The notes under the pieces are model-generated. The model was not told where the DNA came from. It saw nothing but the letters and a program-made list of their open reading frames with translations, and did not search any database. 64,000 bases of DNA from Polytrichum commune. Its lineage: Eukaryota; Streptophyta; Polytrichopsida; Polytrichales; Polytrichaceae. The position numbers and the translations under genes are program-made. Shown one piece after another: positions 1 to 12,300 of this stretch. Positions within the stretch are counted from its first letter, which is position 1. Each line of letters opens with the position of its first letter. The DNA lies in assembly GCA_950295325.1 (NCBI GenBank), contig OX485803.1, forward strand, positions 58,541,554-58,605,553, written 5' to 3'.

Positions 1-172
1 GGTCCCCCCGGGGATCGAAGTTTCTTCTCTTCTCTGTTGGGGGCCTTGTATAGATTATTTTGGAGGCCAAAGAACACATTTCCGGTGCCTTTGAGGGTTA
101 CAGTGAGGCTCACGCATTAACTTACTCCAAAGCGCAACTTTGTATGCTTCCACATCTCGCAGAAGAGGAACA

Positions 173-180
173 CCCAGGAC
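173..180. repeat. 8-bp target-site duplication, left copy (hAT element)
   Basis: CCCAGGAC directly abuts the left terminal inverted repeat; the identical right copy is at 1079-1086. Confidence 0.88.
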
Positions 181-1078
181 CAGGGCATAAAATTGACACC
201 CTGGGGGGTGTATTTTGCTTCCTAGAGTGTCCTAGGACACCCAAATCTCAAACAGGGTGTCCCCGAGGACACCCAAAAATCCTACAAGGATGTCCTTTTT
301 ACACCCAAAAAAAATCCAGGGTGTCCCCTGTACTTGTAGGGCCTATCAGCGTATATGTTTGACAAAGTTTTTGCAAGTTTTTCTTTTTTGACACGCAAAA
401 ACTTGCACAAAAAAAAATGCACATCAATTGACACGCACATTCTAGAAATTGACACGTACTGTGACTTGTGAAGAAAAAAATCACACGTCAATTGACACAC
501 TAGAAATTGAAATGACATGTATTACTTGAGTACTATAAAGTGCAGCTCAAGTATCCGGAAAACATAACCCATAACAGTAGGAGAACTTCCTACACTCACT
601 CACATACTTAAGTTCAACTTTGCTCTTGCTGGAAGAGTTGCTAGAAAAATCCTCATATGACAAAGTTGTGGCAAGTTGTTCTTGTAATTCCTGCTAGTAC
701 AGCTTCTTGTGAGAGAGGATTTTCTACTCAAAATCATATTAAATCTACTTTACGGTGTAGTTTGGTATTAGAGACTTTGGAAGCACAAATGAGAGTTGCA
801 ATGGCAAAAATCCCCATAGAGGCCATTGACTTTGAACAAGTATGGGTAAAGCGGTGTGCTATGAAAGGCCGCCGCTTGTAGGTTTGATTTGCATTGCAAG
901 TTATGATATGTAGTGATTTTTTTGATTTTTAATTGAAAATTTGAAATGATATTATATATTTTTCAAAATTGTACCTATTTTGACCAAAAAAAAATTTAAG
1001 AGAAATTTATGAGGACACCCAAAAATTGGAGCAGGGTGTCCCCTGGAAATTTGGCTAGGGTGTCAAATTTATGGCCTG
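181..1078 (+). mobile_element. Complete hAT-superfamily DNA transposon (non-autonomous, 898 bp)
   Basis: Both ends are visible. The left end reads CAGGGCATAAAATTGACACC and the right end, on the opposite strand, reads CAGGCCATAAATTTGACACC: terminal inverted repeats of about 22 bp with two to three mismatches. They are flanked by a perfect 8-bp direct repeat CCCAGGAC at 173-180 and 1079-1086. An 8-bp duplication and CAGG-type ends are the signature of the hAT superfamily. Inside each end there are further GGACACCC/GGGTGTCC palindromic blocks (about 214-325 and 1012-1045), likely subterminal transposase-binding repeats. The only coding remnant is the C-terminal hAT dimerisation region at 657-881, so the element cannot make a full transposase and would need one supplied in trans. 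The perfect TSD suggests a fairly recent insertion. Confidence 0.9.
657..881 (+). pseudogene. hAT transposase C-terminal dimerisation domain fragment
   Basis: The 74-residue reading frame contains the hAT C-terminal (Dimer_Tnp_hAT) signature: a hydrophobic run ending IPASTASCERGFS at about residues 11-23, then an N-x-IKS-x-LR block, then LE-x-QMRVAM and a final region rich in F, W and basic residues. In full hAT transposases this domain mediates dimerisation and carries part of the catalytic fold. The whole protein is normally 600-800 residues, so only the last tenth remains. The frame is closed by a TAG just upstream of the ATG, and no BED zinc finger or DDE core is visible between 181 and 650. 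It lies inside the element bounded at 181 and 1078. It could still be translated as a small protein, but I see no evidence that it is. Confidence 0.8.
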
Positions 1079-1086
1079 CCCAGGAC
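1079..1086. repeat. 8-bp target-site duplication, right copy (hAT element)
   Basis: CCCAGGAC directly abuts the right terminal inverted repeat and is identical to 173-180. Confidence 0.88.
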
Positions 1087-1123
1087 TTTGGAGATAAGCT
1101 AGATTAGGCATGGCTTGCATGCC

Positions 1124-1211
1124 GATCAGATGCACGAGCTTCGTGAAACAACACTCCTTGAAAATGTGATCAGATGCACGAGCTTCATGAAACAACACTC
1201 CTCGAAAATGT
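1124..1211. repeat. 44-bp tandem duplication (two copies)
   Basis: The unit starting GATCAGATGCACGAGCTTC occurs at 1124-1167 and again at 1168-1211 with about two substitutions. It lies just outside the hAT element. Confidence 0.85.
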
Positions 1212-4200
1212 ATATCCGAACCTGATAGTTTTGAGAATCACAAAAAACTCGGCCGGAAACTCACTTGATCGATGAATGATCGTCCATAACTTTATATTTT
1301 ACTTTCATTAACTGAGCCAGTGCGGCAGTTTGATCCTCTTCAATCAACTTTTGTGTCTGTTTTGACCACTTCGCGATATATGATGCACATAGGATGATGA
1401 CCGAACTCTCTTTACTAGAAATGCCACTTCCAAACTTCACATACAATTTTGGTTGTTGGATTGACTTGGGACTCATTTCAGTTGGTTTGCTAATTACATG
1501 TTCAATATATCTACTTGTACACTACTTGCATTGTCTTCTAGCTCATGTAGACTTTTCTTGAAAAAAAAAGTTATCAGCATAAATTGCTTGGCTTTGTAGA
1601 TCAATATATTTTCAAATGTACATGATTTTTTCCTTCACAAAATTCAAAATTAGTTTATAGTTTTAAATCACTTTCACTTAAACCTATGCAAGGTAATGGA
1701 GTTGTGCACCTGACCGTGCTCGCGCCCTTGTAGGCAAGGATTAGGGTCTTTTAATATGCCACATGAAAATTTTGTCATAGACTGTGATCAAATTTTGTCA
1801 AAGGGGTGCGGCCATCCAATTCCTATTCATGTAGTTCCATAACATATGGTATATATATACTTTGGATTATTGCTTCCCATACACCTCTTGCATGTGTGAA
1901 GCACGGCAACTATCAATATATGACTCCCATGAGGATGCCCACACACATTGCCATGTTTAGATTCAAATTTTTTTTCTTTCAATGTTATCGCAACACACAA
2001 CAAACATTTTCTACAACACTCGGCACACTCTAATACAATTGTTTTTCCTATCAATCTTACAACCTTGTTTCGGAAATCCTCTATTGGTTTTGCATTGTAC
2101 ACTCACAATCCTCACTACGTTTGCAACATTTTTATATTATTAATTAGGCTCTTTAATTTGGTCATTATGTTTAGAGCAACAACAACAAATGTTCATGATT
2201 GCATTGAAGGGGTTTGCCAATACACACTCTTTCTCGCTATCACCAACAAATTCACAATATTTTCAATTTGTTTCTATGTTGAGTCATTCCCACATGGTTG
2301 GCAACCCTTTGTTGCAACTTTTGTCCTCCCTTACACATACATATATATAGGCAACCTTTTTTTTGTGACTCATTTAGGATTGGACATTGCATGGTAACTC
2401 GTGTGTATGCAAACCCAATTTCTACTATTTTCCAAGTTATTCACTTCTTTTAGTTTCTTTTTACCATTTTCAAATCCTCCTTCACTTCGGTCCACAATCA
2501 CACGAGTGTCGTGCCCCAATGCATGATGCAATCATTCCTCCAATAAAAACGAGCCATGTGTGATTATTATGCGCCATAACGTGGGTTGTCTAATGCAATT
2601 TGGAAGCACCAAAAGAGGTTACCAACCACTTTAACTCCATATTACGGCCAACGGTGGATGGGAATACCGACAACATCCTAACCAAATATGAGCAACCTTA
2701 AGCCAACCAAAGTTGCATTTGTGACAGCCGCAGTGGAGGCAATGACCAACTGTGCATCCAAGTTGTGAGTTCCGTTATGACCTCTTCCTTATGTTCCTTT
2801 TGTTTGGCGAGCAAATCTAGGTAATTCTAGGTTTTCGTTGAAATTGGCAAGAAAGAACAAACTTGAGTTGGTGTTAGGGAGTAGAAATAAATTTCTTTTA
2901 GGTTAGGGTTCAGAAACATGGTTGGTCACTTGTGCTACAAGGTTTCCCACACCATCTCTACCACCGCTTGTTGGACTTGTAGGGATGTTGTCTAGAGTAG
3001 TGCCTTGTGTTGAGCACAAGCGAGCCATGGTTGGATTATCATGGGAAACAAGGATTGGGTTGCTTGTTGTGATGACACATTAAGAACCCGTTTGTGTTTG
3101 TTGCTTCCTTTGCAACTATGTGGCTATTGGAATGTGATCTACAACCTCCAATCCAAAGACATGGAGCGCACAAACATGCATACACTATAATTGTGGATTT
3201 CTCATATTGTTTTGTGTCTCTAGTGAATGTGTGTGATGATATTATGGATTGGCAATTTTGGCTTGTTGTGGGGAGAATCATGCTACCATGTGGGTATGCA
3301 TTGCATATTGTAGCAATATCCAAGCTGGTGCACTTGATGTTGTTGCATTTATGAGTTGGCGCACTTGATAGTGTTGAATTTTTTGGTTGTGCACTTGGTA
3401 TTAGTGCATTCATAAGTAGTTGTAGTAGATATTGTTGCATTTATGAATTGATGCACTCCATAGGGCCTTACATGTCAAAATTATTGCTTCTCTCACAACT
3501 TTGATGTGGTGAGTGTGTTTGGTGGATGTGTTTGATTGTAGGGCATATCTATTCGATGTGAATGTTGCTACCATGGGTTAGTATTTTTGGGTTGTTGTGG
3601 GAAATACTGTGTTGGCATAAGAACAAAAATTCGATATTGTTCCATGTTTGAGTGGATGCACTTGATAGTGTAGCATGTTTGAGGTGGTGAACTTAGTGGG
3701 GCCTTGCATTTATGAGTTGTTGTTTCCCAAACATGTTTACATTGAAATGTGGCTTGTTGGCTTTCATTTAAGGTAAAGCAAAAGTGTCCAAGTTGGCTGA
3801 GGTAGAAAATAAGCCCTCCTACATGCCATGTACTTATAATTTTAACATGAAAGGATTTCAACTACTATCAAATAGTAGCACATCCATGTGGAGGTATTCC
3901 AATGGGGCTTGAGCCTTTGCAAGGAGTCGTCGTTTTGATGTGTATATGTAGGTGCACATATAATCATGGAACATTGTTTCCTTTCATTTGAGGTCGCATT
4001 CTAGTCAATGATCCCAACATGTCAAGTGTTTCCGCTCATTAATTTTCTATTGAGTGGTGTAAGACATGGCCACAAGAGGCCTTACTTTATATGGGGGAGG
4101 GACAAATGTTTTGCTATGCGTGAGGGTGAGATTTTGAGATTCACAAAATACATCACGCATGTGTGGAGAACGTACATATAGTGGGGAAAAACAATTATGT

Positions 4201-6900
4201 CGAGTCCAAACTAAACGTAATTGTTGCCCCTACCCACTATTATGTGATTGAATCAAAGACATATAAGGCCATATTGACATGTATAGATGAACAACATGAG
4301 TTGTATTTAAATGGTGTTATGGCCCTATTTTCAACAACTTGCATCATCTTTGATGTCTACTAAGAGATTATAACAAACTCACTTGCAAGTCCGTTGTTGC
4401 ATGGTGTGTAGGGAGTGGACACGTGGATGTATGAGCCGGTGCACCTAGTGCGCCACCATGTGGGCACATAATGGTGTGCACATTGGGCAGTTGTGTTTGC
4501 AAGACTGTTTTATATGGGTTAAGGTTGATATGTGTATGGTAGATGAGGTTGTTGGTGAATGCAGATGCAATAGTAGTGTTTGTATACGTGTTGAAGAGGA
4601 CATGACAAGTGCCATGGCGGAAGAGTACGATAAAAGGTAATGAAAATAAGCCAAGGGAGAGCACGAGTATTAGCAACTCCACAAATGATGAAGGAGAGAG
4701 CAAAGAACTAAATGTAACACCCCAAAAAAAGACAACATGGTTGTAAAATGTTGTGGCATAGGATGCATAAAAGGGCAACGTCACGACAATTTCACAAAAA
4801 GAGCATGTCAATTAAAATTTGTGAAATTTTGTAGCATTTATAATGCTTACAATTGATGACAACGGATGATGGATACATGATGCAACCAAGTTTGAGATTA
4901 CAACATATTGGCAACCAAAATCCCAATGTATTGCGAATCGTAATATTCATTTTGTAGTGAGTCCAAATTTGATAATTGTGGAAATTTGTTTTCCAAAAGC
5001 TAATATTTGGAATTCTTTGCATACGTTTGAATTAGAGCAACTAATGTACCTTGTGGAGCAACAAAACAAATGCGTCAAGGTGGTAGTCGAAAAAATCACC
5101 AGGATACATTATTAGAGATTCCCGCAACATACAGTTGTAAAGGGGTGGTACTGAGTGTGGGTCATGGAGGCATACCACCTATTAACTCCAAGGTGGTTTG
5201 ACGAGTTAGAGTCTATATTCAAAATCTCTCAGGTTGTGAACATGAACACTATATGGGACTCTGGGTACATTTGTTCCCATGGAAGATGCACCCATGCATG
5301 CTGAGAATGTGGAGCAAAGGAAATAACCTCTGTGCATGGTGGCAAAGGCATGCATAAAGCATTTTCAATATAGGTACATGAATATGGAAACGCATAGTGA
5401 AATTGCATGCATGTTGTATGCAATTTCTAATTTGATGGATGTGATATTGCAATAGGAACTTTAAGGGTTAATAATTGCTCATACAGTGTAACTTATGTAA
5501 GGATACTCACTTTATAATGCAAAATCTCAAGAGCTAATCTCATTATGATTGCAAAGGTTGGATAATGAATGGTATAGAGATGCATGTTGTATTGACAACT
5601 CAAGTAGAACAAATATGTAGGGTTGTTTGCAAATGTTGAGAAACCATTTCAAAAAACGAATGCCAATAAAGGTTGTGATTGGCATCCATGGTTGGTGTTG
5701 GTTAAAGTTTGATAAAAGTTTGGTAGTTGGCATGATGGAGTGAATGCCATCCATAACTTGTGTATCTTTTTTAGAGTGCCAAAAATGAAGGCTCAATGAC
5801 AAAGGAAACATCATAATTAATTTACTACGTGCCTTGCTTTTAGGCTCACATGGAATGCCCATATTGGGTGGATCATTAATGTATGTGCCCATCTTATACA
5901 TATAATTATACACAAAATATTAGGTATTAATATTTATTTAGAAAATGAGTGCTCCAATAACATATCGCATTGCCCAATTTGTTCCATGTTGTACACATAG
6001 ATTTGCAATAAATAACACAATGTACAACATATCCCAACCAATGGTGTATAAATACGACATGAATGAGTGGGAATTGGGAATTATACACCCATATGATTCG
6101 AACAATGGTTGTCCATGTGGTGTGATCACCAAGCTTGCAACACCCACCCGACTTCACATTGCAACCACATATGCAACCACCGTTGTGATGTTCATAAGCA
6201 AGGAAACATGAACATGGCACCTGCACACATTTCCATGTGCCAAACAATAACTTGCAAGGAAAGTGAGATATCACATCCACATACATGACTGTGAAGAGGG
6301 AGATTTGTAAATGCACATGAACCACAATATATGGCAACCATTGCACATTGCATGGCATCCAATGTGAGAACAATCCACCCTCAAATCAGTTGCCACCTTT
6401 ATGTTGCAAGATTTGAGAACCATATTGCCTCCGTTGTTGGTGGGCTAACGACAAGGAATGGCACCCTGCCACATGCATGTGGTGAAGAGGGCGACCAACC
6501 AAAAACCTCATGTGGGACCCACATGCGGACTCAACAACCCACTAAGCACATGTGTTGTTAGATGAATCATCACATACATTTGCAACCATCACAATATCAA
6601 GCAATGTTGTCATGTTTTTTTTTTTTGGGCATGTTGCATAGGCATGCATGAAATGGCAACACCAGTGATCCGTGCAACGTGACCACATCTGCAATGACAA
6701 CAACAAAGTGTGGTGAAACACCTTGCCAACGAGACAATGACATGGAATTTATCGTTTGAATGGCCGGATGTGACTTACATTTTTCTTCTAGTGAAACCCA
6801 TGAATTTCATCTGCTTTATTTCAGAAATAACTGTATTGTCATTCATTTTCTCGCGTGACACATTTTCTCTCTTTCTCTCTCTATTCTATATGTGTTGTCA
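1212..6900. other. Gene-free AT-rich DNA with degenerate short repeats
   Basis: No reading frame here matches a family I recognise. Open frames of up to about 150 codons occur on both strands (for example 1948-2397 + and 5927-6373 -), but they overlap each other, lack domains and look like chance openings in biased sequence. The segment is rich in CATGTGG, GGCAAC and ACAACA words. At about 3330-3470 it carries imperfect repeats of a 'TGCACTTGATAxTGTTGCAT' type phrase. It resembles old, heavily decayed transposon sequence, but no ends can be defined. Confidence 0.5.
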
Positions 6901-7016
6901 TTGTGTCCTTTTGCCAACCCTAGAAATCCCAAGTCCCTGCTATCATGCAAGACCCCCAATGCCATGTCCCATGGGCCCATGGCCATACATGCCATACACA
7001 CCTTTCATGTGTATGT

Positions 7017-7030
7017 GGGGGGGGGGGGGG
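7017..7030. repeat. Poly(G) tract, 14 G
   Basis: An uninterrupted G14 run lies about 320 bp upstream of the SNF7 start codon, at the boundary between AT-rich DNA and the GC-richer 5' region of that gene. Confidence 0.95.
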
Positions 7031-7351
7031 TCATCTGAAGCCGGGCCGGGCTGGGCAAGGACATCTGAATCCCCATTGTTTGGACGGCTGGGATGAAGGC
7101 TCTTGTCCCCATAGGGGCTCTTGTTTCGACCGTGGGAGCCAGGGACGTTGTGAGTGCGTGGACATCAAGGCGGGCGAGTGGAACGCCATAGCCAGGAGCA
7201 CCGAACCCTAATCCACACCGGTAGGGAGGGAGGGTTCACGTTGCGGAGGAATTGCGCAGGCCAGGGATCGATCGGCTGCACATCACAATTGGCAGGGTAA
7301 AGGAAGAAGGGAACATATTGAAAGAGAGGTGAAGATAATAAGCAGGGCACG
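7031..7351 (+). promoter_or_regulatory. GC-richer 5' region / probable promoter and 5' UTR of the SNF7 gene
   Basis: Base composition changes sharply from AT-rich to GC-rich at about 7030 and returns to AT-rich soon after the first exon, as expected of a housekeeping promoter and 5' UTR. I find no convincing TATA box and cannot place the transcription start. The limits given are those of the composition shift, not of a defined promoter. Confidence 0.45.
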
Positions 7352-10300
7352 ATGTCCTCAGTGTTCGGCAGGCTATTTGGGAAGCCGAAGGAGGTGGTGT
7401 CCACACTCTCCACGCTAGACAAGCTCAATGAGGTGGGGTTCGGGTTACCTATTCTCTAGCTGTTGCTGCATCATGATGGTGCTTGTCAGTTTCCATCAAA
7501 ACCTTGTGTTGAAATTCGCCAAATTGCTCAAGGATCCGAATTAGGAAGGACACTCTAGGAAGCGGACAAATGGATTGTCGTGGTCGCCATCTGGAAATAA
7601 GGGGTGCTTTCTGGCCATATGAAGTACACCGAATTGCGGTCAGGGACTTTTGTAAGATGATTTAGGATGCAAATTTCAATATGGCTGAAATTAGGGTTTC
7701 GATCACAGTTTCGTTATGAAATGGTCAGCCGAATCATCGCGGATCCACGTTCCTATAATTTCAGTAACCCTGAGACTTTTATCGAGGTTCTTGTGATGTG
7801 TGGGCTGTCTTCGTGCTCAACCCTATGCAGTTTCCGAAGGTGGTTTGAAAGTGCCAAATTCCGGTTTAGAATTTTAAAACAGAGTGAACTTAGGGTTTTT
7901 TCCCCTTATGAGATCATGGAAGGTATTTTCTTTAGTATGTTGAGATATTGGTTTTGCACATTGTCACCGATCCATGAGGTCGCGCACCAGTGAGTGGTGA
8001 TGATGTTCTGGTATTTGGAAACAAGCTATTGAGTTCTCAAAGTGAGTGACAGGTGCCTGTGCTTGAACAATCCCAAGGACCTACTGTTTCTTTTCTCCCA
8101 TCTGAAAGACCAGGACACTTTTGGCTTATGAGTGTCTGGTTTTGTTGTTCAAGCGCAATTCTGAACGCTGGGCTTGTGGGAGTTTTATTGGAGTAATTTG
8201 TAACTTTTGAGTTGATGAGTTGCTGTGCAGACCTTGGAGATGCTGGAGAAAAAGGAAAAAGTCCTGCAAAAGAAAATAGCTATGGAGATTGAAAAAGCTA
8301 AGGAGTTCACAAGAATGAAGAATAAGAGAGGTGAGTGACATCCATTTGCTATTATGGTAGTCTATTATGTCTTCATATGATATTTACCTTATTCTGATGC
8401 AAGCATGTTGGGATCGGTAAGAGTCCACTCAAGCGCCGAGACACATAGGTGCAGAATCCTTAGACAAACATACATGTATAGGTTCAGACGTTGCTTAGGT
8501 TGCTGCTTTTGGACGTATTGCCTAAGTTAGAAGGTTTTGGAGCCCAAAATCGCCCTCAAGTGTTATAGCTGAGGAAGAAGTGTCATAAGACAAACATCCT
8601 ACGCAGGAAGCAACTTTCTTAACTGCTCAGAGCAGTTTTGAGGATGCCATTTATAAGAGCTGTATGGATGTGGTGGGGTTGGCAGCTGCAATTCAGTGTT
8701 TGAAAAGGAAGAAGTTGTATGAAGTTCAAGTAGAGCAACTGGGTAACTTCCAACTCCGGATTCATGATCAGGTTTGTTTCCTCAATGTTATAGATTTTTC
8801 ATATCTACAAGACATTTGTAGCTTGTAAATCTCTTCTGAATTTTAGCACAACTGCTGGACCTCACTTTGATGGGTCACCCTGTATGATTGAGGAGTAGTC
8901 AGAATTTTTTGTTTTTTGTTTGACACGATTCATATTTGTTTGGATGTCATTTGCAGATGATTATGCTAGAAGGTGCTAAAGCCACAACAGAGACTGTGGA
9001 TGCGCTGCGCAGTGGTGCAGCAGCTATGAAGGCCATCCAGAAAGCCACGTAAGCCCTTCATCCCTTTTCATCAGTAATGACTACTGTAATTTCTTGATTG
9101 GCCTTGGGGAAGTCTTTTTGAAAGAGGGTAACCTATCATATTCTTACATACACACTCGCAATTACAATGGATTTGATTTGCATCTGCCAATGTTGAATTC
9201 TTGAGGTGGATTTTGAGTCGTGCATACTAATATGTTGTTGTGAGGTTCCTACAATTGTAAATTCTGGGGTGGTGATGATGTGAGAATTGGTTCCTACAAT
9301 CTAGTTTATTGCTATGTATGGAATGTTCAAGAGATGCAGTTCTTATGAATCGTTGTTCAAAGCCTTTGGAATTGGTGTTTACCATTTATTTCTGATTGTT
9401 TTGGTCATAATGTTGGAGCATTAGTTTATGGCCAGTCATTCTCACGAACAAATGATTGTGCAAGAGATTGTAGGGAAGCAACTGATCTTTTGATTTATGT
9501 CTCAAAGAGTAAGCAATGGGAGTCTGAAGAGAATGCCTTGAATGTGCAATGAAATTGAAACAAAAACTTCTAGTAAATTTAGTTTCCTACAAAGATTAGA
9601 GTTGTCTCTGGGTGACTCCAAAATTGGTCTTTGGAAAGTTGGTTAGTAAGAAAAGGCACAAAGATTGGTGATCATTGCACAGCATTTAATAGGCAAAGGA
9701 CTTGTAAATACCATACTATGATAAATCAAATGGATCTGTTTACAGGTTGGAGGAGCCTAATGTTCTGCTATTGCTGTTGTAATGTACAGAAATATTGATG
9801 ATGTGGACAAGACCATGGATGAAATTAATGAACAGACAGAGAATATGAAACAAATCCAGGAAGCTCTCTCAACTCCTATTGGCACAGCAGCTGACATTGA
9901 TGAGGTTCTGTCCTACCTATCACTTTTGATCTCCAGTTTTGGTGTTTTGTGGACGATGAGTCCATATTTTTGTCATGTTGAGTGGAGGTTATCAGGAATG
10001 TCAGTTGATACTTGCAATCTAACATTTGGTTGGACCTGGTGCCTTGACTGCAGTATTCATTTGTAAGTGTAGAGGGCAAAAACCAACACCCTGAAATCTT
10101 GCACAATGAGTACACACTGATTATTAGAATGTCCACAACCTTAACATCAGACTCCTGTGTTGGTTCTGGGTCATCTACCAACAAAACTTCGAACCCTGAT
10201 AACTTTTGCGTACAGAATTCAAATAAAATATACTTTGGTGTGCTGGAACGCACTCTCAATTGCTAACAAGAACTATCCAGAACTTTTATATTTTAGTAAT

Positions 10301-11756
10301 ACTATCTATGCTTAGCACTTAAAGTGACGGTTTAATCACTGTCTACCTGAATCTGCTGTTGGATGCATTATCTTACTCTCATGAAGATGTCTCCTGCAAC
10401 TAGCCCAAGTGAATCAAGTTTTTAAAGCTGAATTCTATTTGTGGAGTTGATTATTATTTTTGGAAACAAAGATTTGAAGTACTTTACGAATATTTGAGCA
10501 CAGTTGTGAAACCTAAAAGCACAGTGTTCACACAGTGAGGCACTGAACTGTACAATGGAAATGATTACAGTTGATCTGGTGTTGTAGTGTAGGCATTTGC
10601 TGCACCAAGTCACATTTCACATTGTAGTGTATGTCCAAGAGGCCTATTCTGGGCCTCCAGGTGTCACATGGAGGAGTTTTAGATCACTTCTTGATGTTCT
10701 AAACCAAAAGTGTCGAAAGAGACCCTATCTGAAATTAGCTTAATTACCTAGTGCATTTTCCCAATTGGGGCATATATATAATCGAATTATAGGACTTGGC
10801 GTGGGGTTGGTGGCACCTATGTAAACTCATCCATAAGGAATGAAGAGGTTACAGTAAAACAACCCTCTGTAAGGTTGAGGCTGATTATTTTCAAGTGGAT
10901 CCCATTATATCAATTCGGGGTCTCTGATGCTGTTTCCTGAGTTGAATCCTCTTAAAGTAGCCATTTGCAGGTTATAGAATAGTCATAAATCATTGCGATT
11001 CCACCTTCCTAATGGATGAGTTTACATAGACACCACGAATCCTTGGCCCTTAGACTCTAATACATACCATGTGTATGGAATTACCGTTGTCATCTATGAC
11101 TTTATTTTCTCATGCTCTTATTGATAGGTTGTGTTTAATATGGATTCAGTATTGTAGAACAAATTAAATATAACTTCTATACTTGTTGGGGGTACATACA
11201 AATTGTCACATATCCTGTACAAAGGCACTTGTTCCTGTGATAGTTAACCCCTGAGTGCTTTTGGAGTCCAATTTGGGCTTCTCATATACTGCCAATTTGA
11301 ATTTTTGCAATGTGAATGTAGACTGTGATGTGTCTTTTTGGTAGATAGTGATAGCTTGTTTTCTTGCAAGATTATTCTTCTTGACACCTGTACACAAAGT
11401 AACTGGAAAGGAATTTGATGAAGATTTTACATCATCCAGTATAATTAGTGAAGACACAATTAGCATGAATATGCCAATTTTAACCTATTCCTTACAATTA
11501 TTTTTTAATTTTGCATTCAATGTTGGCTTTACTGACTGCTCTTGGTGCTGACATTGTGCAGGATGAGTTGGAAGCTGAGTTGGAGGATCTGGAAGGAGCG
11601 GAGTTGGAAGAGCAGCTTTTACAGCCATCCACTACACAACTTCCCCCTGTACCTGCATACAGTCGACCTACTGCAGTTCCAGCAAAGAAACCGGCGCATA
11701 ACAAAGAGGAAGAAGATGAGCTTGCAGCTCTACAAGCTGAAATGGCACTTGAATGA
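7352..11756 (+). CDS. SNF7: SNF7/VPS32 (CHMP4-type) ESCRT-III subunit, six exons
   Basis: Exons: 7352-7432, 8231-8330, 8686-8771, 8957-9048, 9790-9904 and 11562-11756. All introns are GT-AG, and joining the exons keeps one frame and gives 222 residues, the usual size for the family. SNF7 polymerises on endosomal membranes with VPS20, VPS24 and VPS2 to drive inward budding and scission in multivesicular-body sorting, and VPS4 disassembles the filaments. Visible signatures: a basic membrane-binding N-terminus with FGRLFGKPK (residues 5-13); a first long helix with TLEMLEKKEKVL (28-39); the AIQCLKRKK block (62-70); QLGNFQLRIHDQM (about 78-90); the IDDVDKTMDEINEQTENM block; an acidic DELEAELEDLEGAELEEQLL stretch (159-178); an LPPVP motif (185-189) resembling the MIM2 type bound by VPS4 MIT domains; and a C-terminal helix DELAALQAEMALE (210-222), the Bro1/ALIX-binding position in CHMP4. 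The start was chosen because it gives the family N-terminus. Nothing is broken. Confidence 0.95.
9905..11561 (+). other. Intron 5 of the SNF7 gene (1657 bp, the longest)
   Basis: It starts GTTCTG after the codons for ADIDE and ends TTGTGCAG before DELEAE. The donor is weaker than the others (GAG|GTTCTG). No repeat, nested gene or RNA is recognisable inside. The other introns are 798, 355, 185 and 741 bp. Confidence 0.85.
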
Positions 11757-12300
11757 GGACTTCATTTGGAAACACATGGCTATAATTAGAATACTATGTT
11801 CTTCACCTGAGGTTTTATTCAAACTTGTACCAGTTGTCAGACTTGACAATTATGTGGTTCAGTTTCTGGACCTTAGTGAACATATCAAGTGGAAGCCGAA
11901 GATCACACCTAAGGTGGACTGGTGTGGAGGGTTTTAGGAAGCAATATTGACAATTAAAAGTGTGCAGTTATTTTGAATCTTCCTGAATTCTGTTAAATTA
12001 GGATATGGTGGGTTAGCTTTCAGATCGTAAATAAGGTCTTGGTAAACTTGTGTAGAGGGTAGGTTAGGTGAAAAATGCCAAATTTAGGAATGGTTGTCTC
12101 CACTTTTCCTGTGGACCGGGCAGGATGAGCTATAGTAGTTCTGTTCACTGTTGCTTTTATCCACCTTTGTGTAAACTGTAATTTGAGATCATTTTTCTTT
12201 AACTGGTTACTCCACCTGTACTTAATTATGAACAAGATTCAATCCGCCGAAGTCGGAAGAATTCATCGACACATATCTCTAACCTGTGTTGCAATGAAGT
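11757..12300 (+). other. Probable 3' UTR of the SNF7 gene and flank
   Basis: The sequence after the TGA is non-repetitive and T/G-rich, as plant 3' UTRs often are. No clear AATAAA with a downstream element stands out, so the cleavage site cannot be placed. Confidence 0.4.

Noticed and set aside
1948-2397. 149-codon plus-strand frame
   Set aside because: Phe/Ile/Thr-rich translation of pyrimidine-rich DNA, contradicted by a minus-strand frame over the same bases; no family motif.
4368-4811. 147-codon minus-strand frame resembling a membrane protein
   Set aside because: The hydrophobic residues come from a T-rich strand; an equally open plus-strand frame lies inside it and no motif supports either.
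5927-6373. 148-codon minus-strand frame with Cys/His/Trp-rich sequence
   Set aside because: Overlapped by open frames on the other strand in word-repetitive DNA (CATGTGG, GCAACC). The Cys/His content follows from those words, not from a zinc-finger pattern.
11511-11937. Alternative open frames across the last SNF7 exon
   Set aside because: They are other frames of the SNF7 exon. The frame used gives the conserved C-terminal acidic and Bro1-binding regions and joins correctly to exon 5.
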